NCBI RefSeq assembly: GCF_021173085.1
Contig: NZ_CP076413.1
Coordinates: 2,728,001 to 2,792,000, forward strand
DNA length: 64,000 nt
Direction: 5' to 3'
From: Ralstonia wenshanensis
GTDB lineage: Bacteria; Pseudomonadota; Gammaproteobacteria; Burkholderiales; Burkholderiaceae
The translations under genes and the position numbers were made by a program. The notes beneath the pieces were generated by a model that saw only the letters and a list, made by a program, of their open reading frames with translations, had not been told where the DNA came from and made no database searches. This document shows, one piece after another, positions 17,331-29,728 of the stretch (within the stretch, counting starts at the first letter, position 1; every line of letters starts with the position of its first letter).

Positions 17331-18746
17331 ATGCTGGATAACCTGACCCAACGGCTCGCGCGCGTGGTCAAGACCATGCGCGGCGAAGCGCGCCTGACCG
17401 AAGCCAATACCGCCGAGATGCTGCGCGAAGTCCGCCTGGCACTGCTCGAAGCCGACGTGGCGCTGCCGGTCGTGCGCGAGTTCATTGCCCGCGTCAAGGA
17501 AAAAGCGCTCGGCGAAGACGTCATCACAAGCCTTTCGCCTGGCCAGGCGCTGGTCGGCATCGTCCAACGCGAACTGACGGCCATCATCGGCGGCCAGGAA
17601 GCGCTGGAAGGCGTCGGCAGCAACATCATGGGCGGCCGCGCGGCGGAGCTGAACCTCAACGTCACGCCGCCCGCGATCATCCTCATGGCCGGTCTGCAGG
17701 GCGCGGGTAAGACCACCACGGTCGGCAAGCTCGCCAAGTGGCTCAAAGAGAACAAGAAGAAGAAAGTGCTGACGGTGTCGTGCGACGTGTATCGCCCCGC
17801 CGCCATCGCGCAGCTGAAGACCGTTTCCGAGCAGGTGGGCGCAGAGTTCTTCCCCTCGCAGCCGGACCAGAAGCCGGTGGACATTGCCGCCGCAGCACTG
17901 GATTGGGCCAAGAAGCACTACCATGACGTGCTGATCGTGGATACGGCCGGCCGCCTTGGTATCGACGAGGCGATGATGCAGGAAATCGCCGCGCTGCACG
18001 CCACGCTCAAGCCGGCCGAAACGCTGTTCGTGGTCGACGCGATGCTCGGCCAGGACGCCGTCAACACCGCCAAGGCCTTCAACGACACCCTGCCGCTGAC
18101 CGGCGTGGTGCTGACCAAGCTCGACGGCGATGCGCGTGGCGGCGCGGCGCTGTCGGTGCGTCACATCACGGGCAAGCCGATCAAGTTCGTCGGTGTGGCC
18201 GAAAAGCTCGACGGGCTGGAGCCGTTCTACCCCGACCGCATGGCCCAGCGGATTCTGGGCATGGGCGACATCCTTGCGCTGGTGGAAGAAGCCCAGCGCG
18301 GTGTCGACATGGAAGAGGCGCAGAAGCTTGCGGCCAAGATCAAGAAGACCGGCGGCTTCGACCTCGAAGATTTCAAGGCCCAGATCGGCCAGATGAAGAA
18401 GATGGGCGGCCTGGGCAGCCTGATGGACAAGCTGCCGGCGCAGTTCGCGCAACAGGCGCAGGGTGCCAACATGGACCAGGCTGAAAAGCAGGTCCGCCGC
18501 ATGGAAGGCATCATCAACAGCATGACGGCTGCCGAGCGCGCCAAGCCCGAACTCATCAAGGCGAGCCGCAAGCGCCGCATCGCCGCCGGTGCGGGCGTGC
18601 AGGTGCAGGAAGTCAACCGTCTGCTCAATCAATTCGAGCAGATGCAAGGCATGATGAAAAAGCTCAAAGGCGGCGGCATGATGAAGATGATGCGCGCCAT
18701 GGGCGGCATGAAAGGCGGCATGAAGGGGATGTTCGGCGGCCGCTGA
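17331..18746 (+). CDS. ffh: Signal recognition particle protein Ffh
   Basis: 471 residues. SRP GTPase that binds 4.5S RNA and signal sequences on ribosomes and docks with FtsY. The N domain is followed by the G domain, with G1 GLQGAGKTTT (about 109-118), DTAGR and TKLDGD. The M domain is methionine-rich and ends in a run of Gly/Met/Lys, which is normal for the family. The ATG at 17331 gives the standard MLDNLTQRL start; a longer upstream frame is not conserved. The 4.5S RNA gene is not in the window. Confidence 0.98.
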   Translation: MLDNLTQRLARVVKTMRGEARLTEANTAEMLREVRLALLEADVALPVVREFIARVKEKALGEDVITSLSPGQALVGIVQRELTAIIGGQEALEGVGSNIMGGRAAELNLNVTPPAIILMAGLQGAGKTTTVGKLAKWLKENKKKKVLTVSCDVYRPAAIAQLKTVSEQVGAEFFPSQPDQKPVDIAAAALDWAKKHYHDVLIVDTAGRLGIDEAMMQEIAALHATLKPAETLFVVDAMLGQDAVNTAKAFNDTLPLTGVVLTKLDGDARGGAALSVRHITGKPIKFVGVAEKLDGLEPFYPDRMAQRILGMGDILALVEEAQRGVDMEEAQKLAAKIKKTGGFDLEDFKAQIGQMKKMGGLGSLMDKLPAQFAQQAQGANMDQAEKQVRRMEGIINSMTAAERAKPELIKASRKRRIAAGAGVQVQEVNRLLNQFEQMQGMMKKLKGGGMMKMMRAMGGMKGGMKGMFGGR

Positions 18747-18814
18747 GCGGGCTACCCTCCTTACTGAATCGCACCTTTGATCGACACACCGAACCGTTTC
18801 ACCGAACCGACACG

Positions 18815-19363
18815 ATGCTGAGCGCAGAACAGGCCCGCGAACTCTGGGCCAACTCCGAAGAAATCGTCAGCGAAGACGCCGTGCGCGGCTCGCTGGACCG
18901 CATGGCCGAAGAGATCACCGAGAAGATCGGCGACACCTTCCCGATGGTGCTGTCCGTGATGGGCGGCGCGGCCGTCTTTACCGGCATGCTGCTGCCCAAG
19001 CTGGCCTTCCCGCTGGAGTTCGACTACATCCACCTCTCGCGCTACAACAACAAGACGGTGGGCGGCGAGATGCAGTGGCGCGTGGCGCCGCGCGAGTCGG
19101 TCAAGGGCCGCACGGTGCTGGTGCTGGACGACATTCTCGACGAAGGCGAAACGATGGCCGCCATCCGCTCGCGCATCATCGACATGGGCGCAGCCGAGTT
19201 CTACTCCGCCGTGCTGTGCGAGAAGACGCTCAGCAAGTCCAAGCCGCTGTACCCGGACTTCTGCGGCTTCAACGTGCCAGACCGCTACGTGTTCGGCTGC
19301 GGCATGGACGCCAAGGGCTACTGGCGCAACCTGCCGACCATCCGCGCGCTAAAGAACACCTGA
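18815..19363 (+). CDS. hpt: Hypoxanthine-guanine phosphoribosyltransferase
   Basis: 182 residues. It joins hypoxanthine or guanine to PRPP in purine salvage. The PRPP-binding motif VLVLDDILDEGET lies at 101-113. The flexible-loop region and the GFNVPDRYVFGCGMD segment near the C-terminus fit this family, which is close to the HGPRT-related proteins (Hpt/YP_gpt-like) of betaproteobacteria. It follows ffh by 68 bp on the same strand and ends at a strong shared terminator. Confidence 0.93.
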   Translation: MLSAEQARELWANSEEIVSEDAVRGSLDRMAEEITEKIGDTFPMVLSVMGGAAVFTGMLLPKLAFPLEFDYIHLSRYNNKTVGGEMQWRVAPRESVKGRTVLVLDDILDEGETMAAIRSRIIDMGAAEFYSAVLCEKTLSKSKPLYPDFCGFNVPDRYVFGCGMDAKGYWRNLPTIRALKNT

Positions 19364-19382
19364 GGCGGCACCGCGGCAAACA

Positions 19383-19412
19383 AAAAGGGCGACATCTCAG
19401 TCGCCCTTTTTT
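19383..19412. terminator. Bidirectional terminator between hpt and marC
   Basis: An 11-bp stem (19383-19393 with 19400-19410) and a 6-nt loop, with A-run before and T-run after, so it can end both the rightward hpt and leftward marC transcripts. Confidence 0.9.
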
Positions 19413-19428
19413 GTTGCCCGCGCGGGGT

Positions 19429-20022
19429 TCAGAGTTGATGCGCGAAGGTGCGAATGCCCTTGAGGAGCATCTCCACCGAGATCGCCACCAGGATCAGCCC
19501 CATCAGCCGCTCGAACGCCATCACCGTGCGCTCACCCACGAGGCGCTGGATGTGCGTGGCACTCAGCAGCACCACAGCGCACACGGCCATCGTCGCGCAC
19601 AGCGAGCCGACCCACGTCCACATGCGCCCGGGCGCCTGCGACACCAACAGCATCACCGTGGCCATCGCCGACGGCCCGGCGATGGCCGGGATCGCCAACG
19701 GCACGATGAAGGGTTCGCCGGTGGGCTGCGACTCGGCCGCACCTTCACGCGGGAAGATCATCCGCAGTGCAATGAGGAATAGCACGATGCCGCCCGCAAT
19801 CTGCAGCGACATGTCGGTCAGGCTCATCATGCGCAGGAAGCTCTCGCCAAAGAACATGAAGACGAGCAGCAGCACGAACGCAATACCGACCTCGCGCAGC
19901 ACGACGCGGTTGCGGCGCTCGGGGGCCACCGGCCGCAGCGCCGAGATGAAGATGGGAATGTTGCCGAGCGGATCGGTGATCAGCACCAGCAGCACGGTCG
20001 CCGAGACAAAGGTGTATTCCAT
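19429..20022 (-). CDS. MarC-family inner-membrane protein
   Basis: 197 residues and six hydrophobic helices, with LLVLITDPLGNIPIF near the N-terminus and ALRMIFP and GPSAMATVMLL later, as in MarC/YhgN proteins. The transport role is not established for the family, and despite the name MarC is not proven in multiple resistance. I start at the ATG at 20020-20022, since upstream codons lie in the intergenic space and the neighbour's end. It is the last gene of the leftward proS unit, 13 bp after the dioxygenase gene. Confidence 0.88.
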   Translation of the reverse strand: MEYTFVSATVLLVLITDPLGNIPIFISALRPVAPERRNRVVLREVGIAFVLLLVFMFFGESFLRMMSLTDMSLQIAGGIVLFLIALRMIFPREGAAESQPTGEPFIVPLAIPAIAGPSAMATVMLLVSQAPGRMWTWVGSLCATMAVCAVVLLSATHIQRLVGERTVMAFERLMGLILVAISVEMLLKGIRTFAHQL

Positions 20023-20035
20023 CGCCTGATGTCGA

Positions 20036-20902
20036 TCAGGCGCCGCGACGGTATGGGCGTTCACGCAGCCATTTGGTGGCGATCCATTTCTCGCCACGCT
20101 CGACCGGCAGGCCGGCGTGCAGCGTGTCTTCGTCCAGCGTGCCGTCGGGGCGCTTGTAGACGAAGAAGACGGCGTTGCCCTTGACCGGCGCCACCTCCAG
20201 TCCCAGCTTCGGAAAGCCCGTCGCGCCGCCAGCCTGCACGCTGTTCAGGTAGATGACCATGGTGGCCACGCGCTGGCCGCCCACTTCAAGCTGGCGCGCC
20301 TCGCCGCTGCGGCCCGGGTTGAAGAAATCGAAGTGCGGCTGGTATTCGCCGCCGGGCTGGTAGTTCAGCACCTGGAAGCCTTCGCCGTGTTCGACCGGCA
20401 CGCCCACGGCCTGTGCGATGCGCGCTTCGATCTTGGCGATCAACGGATGCTCGCCGACCTGGAACATCCCGCCCTGGCTTGTGCGGGCCGAGATCAGGTT
20501 TTCCTCGCCCGTATCGGGGTTCACGACGGGCGAGCGCTTGAGGCGGTTGCGCCCGATCGCGATCAGCTCGTCACACTCTGCGTCCGACAAGAAGTGCTGG
20601 AACAGCACGATGCGCGGCGTCTCGAGTGCAAACAGGATCGGAATGTCGCCGTCGGCGGTATGCACGGCATTGCTGTTTTCAACCGCCTGGTCGGCAGCAG
20701 GTGTCGGCGCGGGCGCCACAACGGGGGCGGGCGCGCGAGCGGTCAGCGCCTCATCGACGACACGGCGCGCGAAAGCGCGGTCGTAGCCGGATTGCACCAT
20801 CGACGCCACCAGGGATTCGGCCTCGAAACCTTCGGTCACGTGACGCTGCAGCCAGTCGCGCAGCGCGTCAGACATCGTCGCGTACGGTTGGGGGGTGGAC
20901 AT
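20036..20902 (-). CDS. 2-oxoglutarate/Fe(II) dioxygenase, prolyl-4-hydroxylase-like
   Basis: 288 residues. The C-terminal 190 form a P4Hc-type double-stranded beta-helix: iron ligands H190 and D192 (YQPHFDFF) and H262 (DTLHAGLPVE), with K272 placed to bind 2-oxoglutarate. The N-terminal 55 residues look like a small helical domain, joined by a Pro/Ala linker. Bacterial relatives hydroxylate prolines in proteins such as EF-Tu; the substrate here is unknown. A downstream ATG at codon 10 is an alternative start, since neither has a clear ribosome site. It lies in a leftward unit with proS and a lytic transglycosylase. Confidence 0.9.
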   Translation of the reverse strand: MSTPQPYATMSDALRDWLQRHVTEGFEAESLVASMVQSGYDRAFARRVVDEALTARAPAPVVAPAPTPAADQAVENSNAVHTADGDIPILFALETPRIVLFQHFLSDAECDELIAIGRNRLKRSPVVNPDTGEENLISARTSQGGMFQVGEHPLIAKIEARIAQAVGVPVEHGEGFQVLNYQPGGEYQPHFDFFNPGRSGEARQLEVGGQRVATMVIYLNSVQAGGATGFPKLGLEVAPVKGNAVFFVYKRPDGTLDEDTLHAGLPVERGEKWIATKWLRERPYRRGA

Positions 20903-20968
20903 GCGGGATGGAGATGCGGGCGAACGAGAGATGGCCCTATTGTAGGCCCACCGTTCGCCGACAGAAGA

Positions 20969-21724
20969 TCAGGAACCGCCTGCCGGACCGCCAGCAATAC
21001 GTAGTGGCGAGAAAGGATTGCGCGCCGGCACTTCAGGCAATGCCTTGGCACGCGCAGCGGGGACAACGGGCTCGGCCGGCGCAGACACCGTCATCGCGCT
21101 CGACTCCTGATACTGCCAGCGCTTCCACGCAGCGAGCACGGCATTCGGATATTGCGGCTGGCCCCGGCTGCCGTTGTAGCGGCCCAGCGCCAAATACAGA
21201 TTGCCGCCTTCCATGTCGAGGTAGTGACGCAAGATCGTGCAGCCGTAGCGCAGGTTGCTCTGCAGATGGAAAAGCTTGCGCGAGTCGTTGTCGCCGATGC
21301 TGCGCGTCCAGAACGGCATCACCTGCATCAGGCCCATCGCACCGGCACTGCTGATGGCGTATTTGCGAAAGCCGCTTTCCACCTGGATGAGGCCGAGTAC
21401 CAGCGCTGGGTCCAGGCCAGCGCGCTTGGCTTCGTAATACGCCGTCTCGATCAGTTCGACGCGTACCGACGCCTGCGGAATCTTGCCGGACATGCGCACC
21501 GACATCTCGGCCAGCCAGCGCAGGTAGCCGAGTTGCTCGTCATTGCTGGCAAATACCGGGCGCAGCGGGCGGCTATCGGCCACGGCGGCGGACAGCGCGC
21601 TGCGCACGGAGTCCGCCAGGTATTCCTCTTTCTGGGCGCCTGCCCACGCCGCCTGCGTGCCCGCGAGCAACGTCCCCGCGCACAGCGCAGCGGCGATCAG
21701 GCGAGCGGAGAACAAGCGGGGCAT
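20969..21724 (-). CDS. Exported lytic transglycosylase (SLT domain)
   Basis: 251 residues. A signal peptide (about 1-28, cleavage after AWAGA or nearby) leads to an SLT/MltC-type domain with catalytic E116 in LGLIQVESGFRKYA, then AMGLMQVMP and the ALGRYNGSRGQ turn. It would cleave peptidoglycan glycan strands to 1,6-anhydro-muropeptides in the periplasm, the products later handled by AmpD. It starts 22 bp after proS on the same strand. Confidence 0.92.
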   Translation of the reverse strand: MPRLFSARLIAAALCAGTLLAGTQAAWAGAQKEEYLADSVRSALSAAVADSRPLRPVFASNDEQLGYLRWLAEMSVRMSGKIPQASVRVELIETAYYEAKRAGLDPALVLGLIQVESGFRKYAISSAGAMGLMQVMPFWTRSIGDNDSRKLFHLQSNLRYGCTILRHYLDMEGGNLYLALGRYNGSRGQPQYPNAVLAAWKRWQYQESSAMTVSAPAEPVVPAARAKALPEVPARNPFSPLRIAGGPAGGS

Positions 21725-21746
21725 GCGTGGCGGTCCTGTCGTTGCG

Positions 21747-23471
<1,725 letters not shown>

Positions 23472-23628
23472 GCGACTGACAATAAGGGATGACGCAGCCA
23501 ACCAAAGCCGCGAAAACAAGGGCAAAAGCCACCGGAATCAGGAGATGATACGAGGCGCCTAGCGCACATTCGCGCAATCGACGCCCCTCCCCCAGGAGGC
23601 GCGAGTGAGCGGCAACATTTCGGCTTCT

Positions 23629-23659
23629 GTGACAGCCGAGCGACGGGCCGCTCTATAAT
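23629..23659 (+). promoter_or_regulatory. Candidate promoter of rppH
   Basis: A perfect TATAAT at 23654-23659 lies 32 bp before the rppH ATG. The best -35 match is GTGACA at 23629-23634, but the 19-bp spacer is long. A GAGGTG ribosome site follows. Confidence 0.5.
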
Positions 23660-23691
23660 CGGCGTAATTCTAAAGTATTCGAGGTGCAGTC

Positions 23692-24399
23692 ATGCTCGAT
23701 CGTGAAGGCTTCCGCCCGAACGTCGGCATCATCCTCATCAACGCAAGAAACGAGGTGTTCTGGGGCAAGCGCATTGGCGAGCACTCCTGGCAGTTTCCAC
23801 AAGGCGGCATCAAGTACGGCGAGACGCCCGAACAAGCGATGTTCCGCGAACTGCACGAAGAAGTCGGCCTGTTGCCAGAACACGTCCGGATCGTCGGTCG
23901 CACGCGCGACTGGCTGCGGTATGAGGTGCCGGACAAGTTCATCCGCCGCGAAATACGCGGCCACTATCGGGGCCAGAAACAGATCTGGTTCCTGCTGCGC
24001 ATGGTCGGTCGCGACTGCGACATCCAACTGCGCGCCACCGAGCATCCGGAATTCGATGCGTGGCGGTGGAGCCAGTACTGGGTGCCGCTCGAGGCCGTCA
24101 TCGAGTTCAAGCGCGAGGTGTATCAGCTGGCGCTGTCGGAGCTTTCACGCTTCGTGCAGCGGCAGGCGCGCGCACCGCTCTCGCCCTACGGGCGCGGCGG
24201 GCAGCACCGTGAGCGCGACGGACGTGATGCGCGCGATCACCGTGAACGTTCCGGCGGCCAGAGCGGCCGGAACGAGCCGTACGCCCAGCCGGCCCTGACC
24301 GTCACCACCACGACGGTCATCGTTGAAACGGTGAGCGTATCCTCGCCGACCGCCCCCTCCCCCAACCCTGACGACACGGCTCCCAAGGACAATTCGTGA
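23692..24399 (+). CDS. rppH: RNA pyrophosphohydrolase
   Basis: 235 residues. It removes pyrophosphate from the 5' end of mRNA and so starts RNase E-dependent decay. The Nudix box lies at residues 38-60 ([11 protein letters not shown]...ELHEEVGL), preceded by the standard [14 protein letters not shown] start and followed by the QIWFLLRM and EFDAWRW segments. The enzyme core ends near residue 160. The last 75 residues form an Arg/Gly/Asp-rich stretch and then a Thr/Ser/Pro-rich tail, absent from the 176-residue E. coli protein. Its stop overlaps the GTG start of the next gene. Confidence 0.95.
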   Translation: MLDREGFRPNVGIILINARNEVFWGKRIGEHSWQFPQGGIKYGETPEQAMFRELHEEVGLLPEHVRIVGRTRDWLRYEVPDKFIRREIRGHYRGQKQIWFLLRMVGRDCDIQLRATEHPEFDAWRWSQYWVPLEAVIEFKREVYQLALSELSRFVQRQARAPLSPYGRGGQHRERDGRDARDHRERSGGQSGRNEPYAQPALTVTTTTVIVETVSVSSPTAPSPNPDDTAPKDNS

Positions 24400-25034
24400 A
24401 TCTGATGACGACGATACGTGGAGCGCACCGCGCTCTCGTGCCGCTCGCGCTGGCGGCTGCGCTGGCGTTGACGGCATGTGGCCATAACCGCACCGGCGAC
24501 CTCGAAGACAAGCTGTTGATGGACCCGTTCAACGACAAGCCTTTCAAGGAAGACGCCGTGACCTTCCCGGCCCCGCCGGTCGATCGTGATGCCGTGCCGT
24601 TCGATGTGGGCGGCCGCACTGATTCGCCGCTGCGTTTTGCCATCGATCCGAAATCGGTGTCGATCGGCAAGGACAACGTGGTGCGCTACACCGTGCTGAT
24701 CACGAGCAAGACCGGCGCGCGCAACGTGAACTACGAAGGCCTGCGCTGCGACACGGCCGAGCGACGCATCTATGCGACGCTGCGCAATGACACCAACCAG
24801 TGGATCAGCAACCGCGCGGTGGACATGAACGAAACCGCGAATACCGAGTCCGCCAGCATGAATGCCTACAAGCCCGCCACGGATTGGCAGCGCGTTGGCA
24901 ATGGCGGTCCGACGGACTATGCATCGGCGCTGTTGCGCTCGTACTTCTGCGACGTGCGCTCGGTAGCTGGAGATGGAAAGGCCTCTACGCTGGTGCAACG
25001 GTTGGGACAGGGCGGCCGGTATTTCGGGCCCTGA
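24396..25034 (+). CDS. CNP1-like family lipoprotein
   Basis: 212 residues. The N-terminus is a lipoprotein signal with lipobox LTAC and Cys28. The body has [40 protein letters not shown], and two cysteines (LRCDTAERR and RSYFCDVR) that could form a disulfide. This matches the CNP1-like family (PF08750) of Neisseria and Burkholderiales, whose function is unknown. I chose the GTG at 24396, in a GTGA overlap with rppH, because AAGGA lies 6 nt before it. An ATG three codons later is possible. Confidence 0.85.
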   Translation: MNLMTTIRGAHRALVPLALAAALALTACGHNRTGDLEDKLLMDPFNDKPFKEDAVTFPAPPVDRDAVPFDVGGRTDSPLRFAIDPKSVSIGKDNVVRYTVLITSKTGARNVNYEGLRCDTAERRIYATLRNDTNQWISNRAVDMNETANTESASMNAYKPATDWQRVGNGGPTDYASALLRSYFCDVRSVAGDGKASTLVQRLGQGGRYFGP

Positions 25035-25074
25035 GCGGCAAACGTCGGCGTACTGCATCATCTGCCTCAAACAC

Positions 25075-25105
25075 AAAGGCCAACCCTGCAAGGTTGGCCT
25101 TTTGT
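25075..25105. terminator. Bidirectional terminator between the CNP1-like gene and proB
   Basis: An 11-bp stem (25075-25085 with 25092-25102), a 6-nt loop, and TTTTGTTTT on the plus strand. It serves the rightward rppH unit and could also act on leftward proB transcripts. Confidence 0.85.
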
Positions 25106-25130
25106 TTTGACACGCCGCCGAGCGACTGAA

Positions 25131-26255
25131 TCAGAGCAGCACCAGGTTGTCCCGGTGCACCAGCTCCGCGGCGCTTACGTAGCCAAGCACCGACTCGATC
25201 TCGGAGGATGCCCTGCGCGCGATGAGCCGGGCCTCGGCCGACGAATAGTTCGTCAGCCCCCGCGCCACTTCACGGCCTGTCGTATCCACGCAAGAAATCA
25301 CTTCGCCGCGCGCAAATTCGCCCTGCACTTCGGTCACGCCGATCGGCAGCAACGACTTTCCGCCGGCCGTGAGTTTCTCTACCGCACCGGCATCCAGCAC
25401 CACGCGACCGCGCAGTTGCAGGTGATCGATCATCCATTGTTTGCGCGCCGCCATCCGCCCCGTCGGCGCGCGAAGTTGCGTGCCGATGGCCTCGCCATTC
25501 GCCAGCCGCGCAAGCACGTCGGGCTCGCGCCCCGAAGCGATGATGGTGTGCGCACCCGATTTGGCCGCACGCTTGGCCGCCAGAATCTTCGTCAGCATGC
25601 CGCCCTTGCCGATGCTCGAACCGGCGCCGCCGGCCATCTGCTCAAGATCTGGCGTGCCAGCCTGCGCCTCGTCGACAAAGCGGGCGTCCGGGTCCTTGCG
25701 CGGGTCAGCGGTATACAGGCCGCGCTGGTCTGTCAGGATGATCAGCGCATCACCTTCGATCAGGTTGGTGACCAGCGCGCCCAGCGTGTCGTTGTCGCCA
25801 AACTTGATCTCGTCGGTGACGACCGTGTCGTTCTCGTTGATGATCGGCACGACACCGAGGCCCAGCAGCGTGAGCAGCGTGGAACGTGCGTTGAGGTAGC
25901 GCTCGCGATCGGCCAAATCGCCATGCGTGAGCAGCACCTGCGCCGTGCGAATGCTGTGCCGCGCGAACTCGGATTCGTACACCTGCGCCAGCCCCATCTG
26001 CCCCACGGCCGCGGCGGCCTGCAACTCATGAATCTCCTTCGGACGCTTGGCCCAGCCCAACCGCTGCATGCCCTCGGCGATGGCACCGGAGCTGACCAGC
26101 ACGACTTCCTTGCCGGCCGCCCGTAACGCCGCGATCTGCGCGGCCCAGCGGGCAATGGCGGCCTGGTCTAGGCCACGGCCATCGTTGGTAACCAGGCTGG
26201 AACCGACCTTAACGACAAGGCGGCGCGCATCGGCAATCAGCGAATGCAGGGCCAT
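25131..26255 (-). CDS. proB: Glutamate 5-kinase
   Basis: 374 residues. First step of proline synthesis: phosphorylation of glutamate with ATP. The amino acid kinase domain opens with [13 protein letters not shown] and has [11 protein letters not shown] and a GKGGMLTK region. A C-terminal PUA domain (about 285-374) is present, as in the long ProB form. It follows obgE by 33 bp on the same strand, a pairing common in betaproteobacteria. proA is not in the window. Confidence 0.97.
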   Translation of the reverse strand: MALHSLIADARRLVVKVGSSLVTNDGRGLDQAAIARWAAQIAALRAAGKEVVLVSSGAIAEGMQRLGWAKRPKEIHELQAAAAVGQMGLAQVYESEFARHSIRTAQVLLTHGDLADRERYLNARSTLLTLLGLGVVPIINENDTVVTDEIKFGDNDTLGALVTNLIEGDALIILTDQRGLYTADPRKDPDARFVDEAQAGTPDLEQMAGGAGSSIGKGGMLTKILAAKRAAKSGAHTIIASGREPDVLARLANGEAIGTQLRAPTGRMAARKQWMIDHLQLRGRVVLDAGAVEKLTAGGKSLLPIGVTEVQGEFARGEVISCVDTTGREVARGLTNYSSAEARLIARRASSEIESVLGYVSAAELVHRDNLVLL

Positions 26256-26288
26256 GGTGGACGTGTCTCCGAAGGGTGTTTGTTGTGT

Positions 26289-27518
<1,230 letters not shown>

Positions 27519-27534
27519 TTAGCAGCCAGAAACG

Positions 27535-27564
27535 AAAAAGCCCCGCACGGGTGCGGGGCCTTTT
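27535..27564 (-). terminator. Terminator after rpmA
   Basis: A stem of nine G/C-rich pairs (27540-27548 with 27551-27559), extended by A:T pairs after one mismatch. On the minus strand it is followed by TTTTT. It separates rplU-rpmA from obgE, perhaps with read-through. Confidence 0.85.
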
Positions 27565-27579
27565 GACTACAAGGCTGGA

Positions 27580-27840
27580 TCAGGCCGCCGGAACAACGTC
27601 GACGAACTGCTTCTTGCCTTCGCCGCGGTTGGCGAACTTCACGTGGCCATCGACCAGCGCGAAGAGGGTGTGGTCCTTGCCCATGCCCACATTCACGCCA
27701 GCGTGCGTGCGGGTGCCGCGTTGGCGAACGATGATGCCGCCAGCGTTGATGGCTTGACCACCGTACACCTTCACGCCCAGGCGCTTCGACTCGGAATCGC
27801 GGCCGTTCCGTGTGGAACCGCCGCCTTTTTTCTGTGCCAT
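27580..27840 (-). CDS. rpmA: 50S ribosomal protein L27
   Basis: 86 residues, beginning [15 protein letters not shown], with the basic N-terminal tail that reaches toward the peptidyl transferase centre. The core motif [23 protein letters not shown] is intact. It lies 37 bp after rplU in the classic rplU-rpmA pair. Confidence 0.98.
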   Translation of the reverse strand: MAQKKGGGSTRNGRDSESKRLGVKVYGGQAINAGGIIVRQRGTRTHAGVNVGMGKDHTLFALVDGHVKFANRGEGKKQFVDVVPAA

Positions 27841-27877
27841 GACTGAACTCCTATCCGGTTACGTAGACGACGCAGCC

Positions 27878-28189
27878 TTAGGCCACGATCGAGTCGATAC
27901 GCAACTCGGTGTAATTTTGACGATGCCCTTGGCGCTTTTGATAGTGCTTACGACGGCGCATCTTGAAGATGTGCACTTTGTCGTGACGACCGTGGGAGAT
28001 GACGGTGGCTTTGACGGCAGCCCCGCTCACCAGCGGCGCACCAACCTTGAGTTGGTCGCCGGCGCCCACTGCGAGCACCTGGTCAAGCGTGATTTCTGCG
28101 CCAACGTCCGCCGGTATCTGTTCTACTTTCAGTTTTTCGCCAGCAGCAACCTTGTATTGCTTACCGCCGGTTTTTACGACCGCGTACAT
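27878..28189 (-). CDS. rplU: 50S ribosomal protein L21
   Basis: 103 residues, beginning [20 protein letters not shown] and ending with a [20 protein letters not shown] segment typical of L21, which binds 23S rRNA. A consensus-like promoter is about 87 bp upstream. It is divergent from ispB. Confidence 0.98.
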   Translation of the reverse strand: MYAVVKTGGKQYKVAAGEKLKVEQIPADVGAEITLDQVLAVGAGDQLKVGAPLVSGAAVKATVISHGRHDKVHIFKMRRRKHYQKRQGHRQNYTELRIDSIVA

Positions 28190-28275
28190 TGTCGGACCTC
28201 GATAAAAGAACTAAAACGTGACTCTTGTGCCACTTGCCGCCCGCATACGCAGACGACGGACACAGAGAACTCGCA

Positions 28276-28304
28276 ACTATACAAGAAAAACCCAAGCAAA
28301 TCAA
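28276..28304 (-). promoter_or_regulatory. Promoter of rplU-rpmA
   Basis: On the minus strand, TTGATT (28299-28304) and TATAGT (28276-28281) are exactly 17 bp apart. Transcription would start near 28269, giving a leader of about 80 nt before the rplU ATG. Confidence 0.75.
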
Positions 28305-28477
28305 AGACTAATCGCCTGACCGGGTGCTGCGCCCGCGCAACGGCCCGCCACGTCAAGCCTGGGGCGCCGCGCCATCGGGCAAACCGCCTGGTTGCTCTAT
28401 AATCTCGCGGTTTTTTGCGCAGCATCGCTCCCCGCGCAAGTCGACCATCAGCCACACGCTTTCTGTCGGAATTCGCC

Positions 28478-29455
28478 TTGACTCAGACCTCCGCCTCCGT
28501 CCTGCTCGCTCCTGTCGCTGAAGACATGCGTGCCGTCGATGCCGTGATCCGCCGCCGCCTAGGCTCGGAGGTGGTGCTGATCAATCAGATTGGCGAATAC
28601 ATCATCAGCGCCGGCGGCAAGCGGCTGCGCCCGGTGATCCTGCTGCTGGTGGCAAATGCGCTCGGCTACAAGGGCGAGCATCAGCACGAGCTGGCTGCCG
28701 TGGTCGAGTTCATCCACACGGCCACGCTGCTGCACGACGATGTGGTTGACGAATCCGACTTGCGCCGCGGCCGAAAAACCGCCAACGCCGTGTTCGGCAA
28801 TGCGGCCAGCGTGCTGGTGGGCGATTTCCTGTACTCGCGCGCCTTCCAGATGATGGTGCAGGCCGACAGCATGCGCATCATGCAGATCCTCGCCGACGCA
28901 ACCAACATCATTTCCGAAGGCGAGGTTCTGCAACTGCTGAACATGCACGACCCGGACGTGACGGAAGAGCGCTACCTGCAGGTCATTCGCTACAAGACCG
29001 CCAAGCTGTTCGAGGCAGCCGCCCAGATCGGCGCGGTGCTCTCAGGCGCCGACGCCGCCACCGAAGAGGCCGCTGCTGAATACGGCCGCCGCATCGGCAC
29101 CGCGTTCCAGATCGTCGATGATCTGCTCGACTACACGTCCACCGCTGACCAGATGGGCAAGAACGCTGGCGACGACCTGCGCGAAGGCAAGCCGACCCTG
29201 CCGCTCATCCATCTGCTATCGAACGGCACGGAAGAACAGCGTGCACTGGTGCGCCAAGCCATCGAGCAAGGCGGCACGGAACATTTCGATGCGATCTTCG
29301 CTGCCATTCAGACTTCCGGCGCGCTGGAGTACACGCGCCAGGCCGCCGAACGCGAAGCCGCTGCAGCCGAAGCGGCAGCAAACGCATTACCCCCTTCCCT
29401 TTTCCGCCAGACGCTGATAGACTTGTGTGCTTTCTCGCTGCAGCGTCAGTCCTGA
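28478..29455 (+). CDS. ispB: Octaprenyl (polyprenyl) diphosphate synthase
   Basis: 325 residues from a TTG start at 28478. It makes the ubiquinone side chain from IPP and FPP. The first Asp-rich motif is in LLHDDVVDESDLRRG and the second in FQIVDDLLDYTS, and the GGKRLRP substrate site is near the N-terminus. The TTG is preferred because it leaves about 16 residues before the conserved EDMRAVDAVI helix, as in E. coli IspB; an ATG inside that helix would cut it. A TATAAT at 28398-28403 could be the -10, with a poor -35. tRNA-Pro follows by 26 bp. Confidence 0.95.
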   Translation: MTQTSASVLLAPVAEDMRAVDAVIRRRLGSEVVLINQIGEYIISAGGKRLRPVILLLVANALGYKGEHQHELAAVVEFIHTATLLHDDVVDESDLRRGRKTANAVFGNAASVLVGDFLYSRAFQMMVQADSMRIMQILADATNIISEGEVLQLLNMHDPDVTEERYLQVIRYKTAKLFEAAAQIGAVLSGADAATEEAAAEYGRRIGTAFQIVDDLLDYTSTADQMGKNAGDDLREGKPTLPLIHLLSNGTEEQRALVRQAIEQGGTEHFDAIFAAIQTSGALEYTRQAAEREAAAAEAAANALPPSLFRQTLIDLCAFSLQRQS

Positions 29456-29481
29456 CACGCACGAGATCTGCGAAGAAGCAT

Positions 29482-29558
29482 CGGGGTGTAGCTTAGCCTG
29501 GTAGAGCGCTACGTTCGGGACGTAGAGGCCGGAGGTTCGAATCCTCTCACCCCGACCA
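29482..29558 (+). tRNA. tRNA-Pro (anticodon CGG)
   Basis: A 77-nt cloverleaf. The acceptor arm CGGGGTG (29482-29488) pairs with CACCCCG (29548-29554), followed by discriminator A and an encoded CCA. The anticodon arm is CTACG-TTCGGGA-CGTAG, giving CGG, which reads the proline codon CCG. The T-loop GGTTCGAATC is standard. A terminator follows 27 bp later. Confidence 0.96.
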
Positions 29559-29585
29559 GAAATTCCCTTGTCGATCAAGGACATC

Positions 29586-29612
29586 AAGCCCAGCAATTGC
29601 TGGGCTTTTTTG
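29586..29612 (+). terminator. Terminator after tRNA-Pro
   Basis: A perfect 22-bp palindrome (29586-29607) with an AATT centre, followed by TTTTGTTT. Confidence 0.9.
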
Positions 29613-29728
29613 TTTCTGGACGGCCATCCCAAGGGAATCTACGGGAACGGCATGCGCAACGGCAGTCCGCCTCGGCGCGACAAACCCCTCTGTTATAGTT
29701 GGCACTTCGCCGTCCTTCCTCTCCCGCT

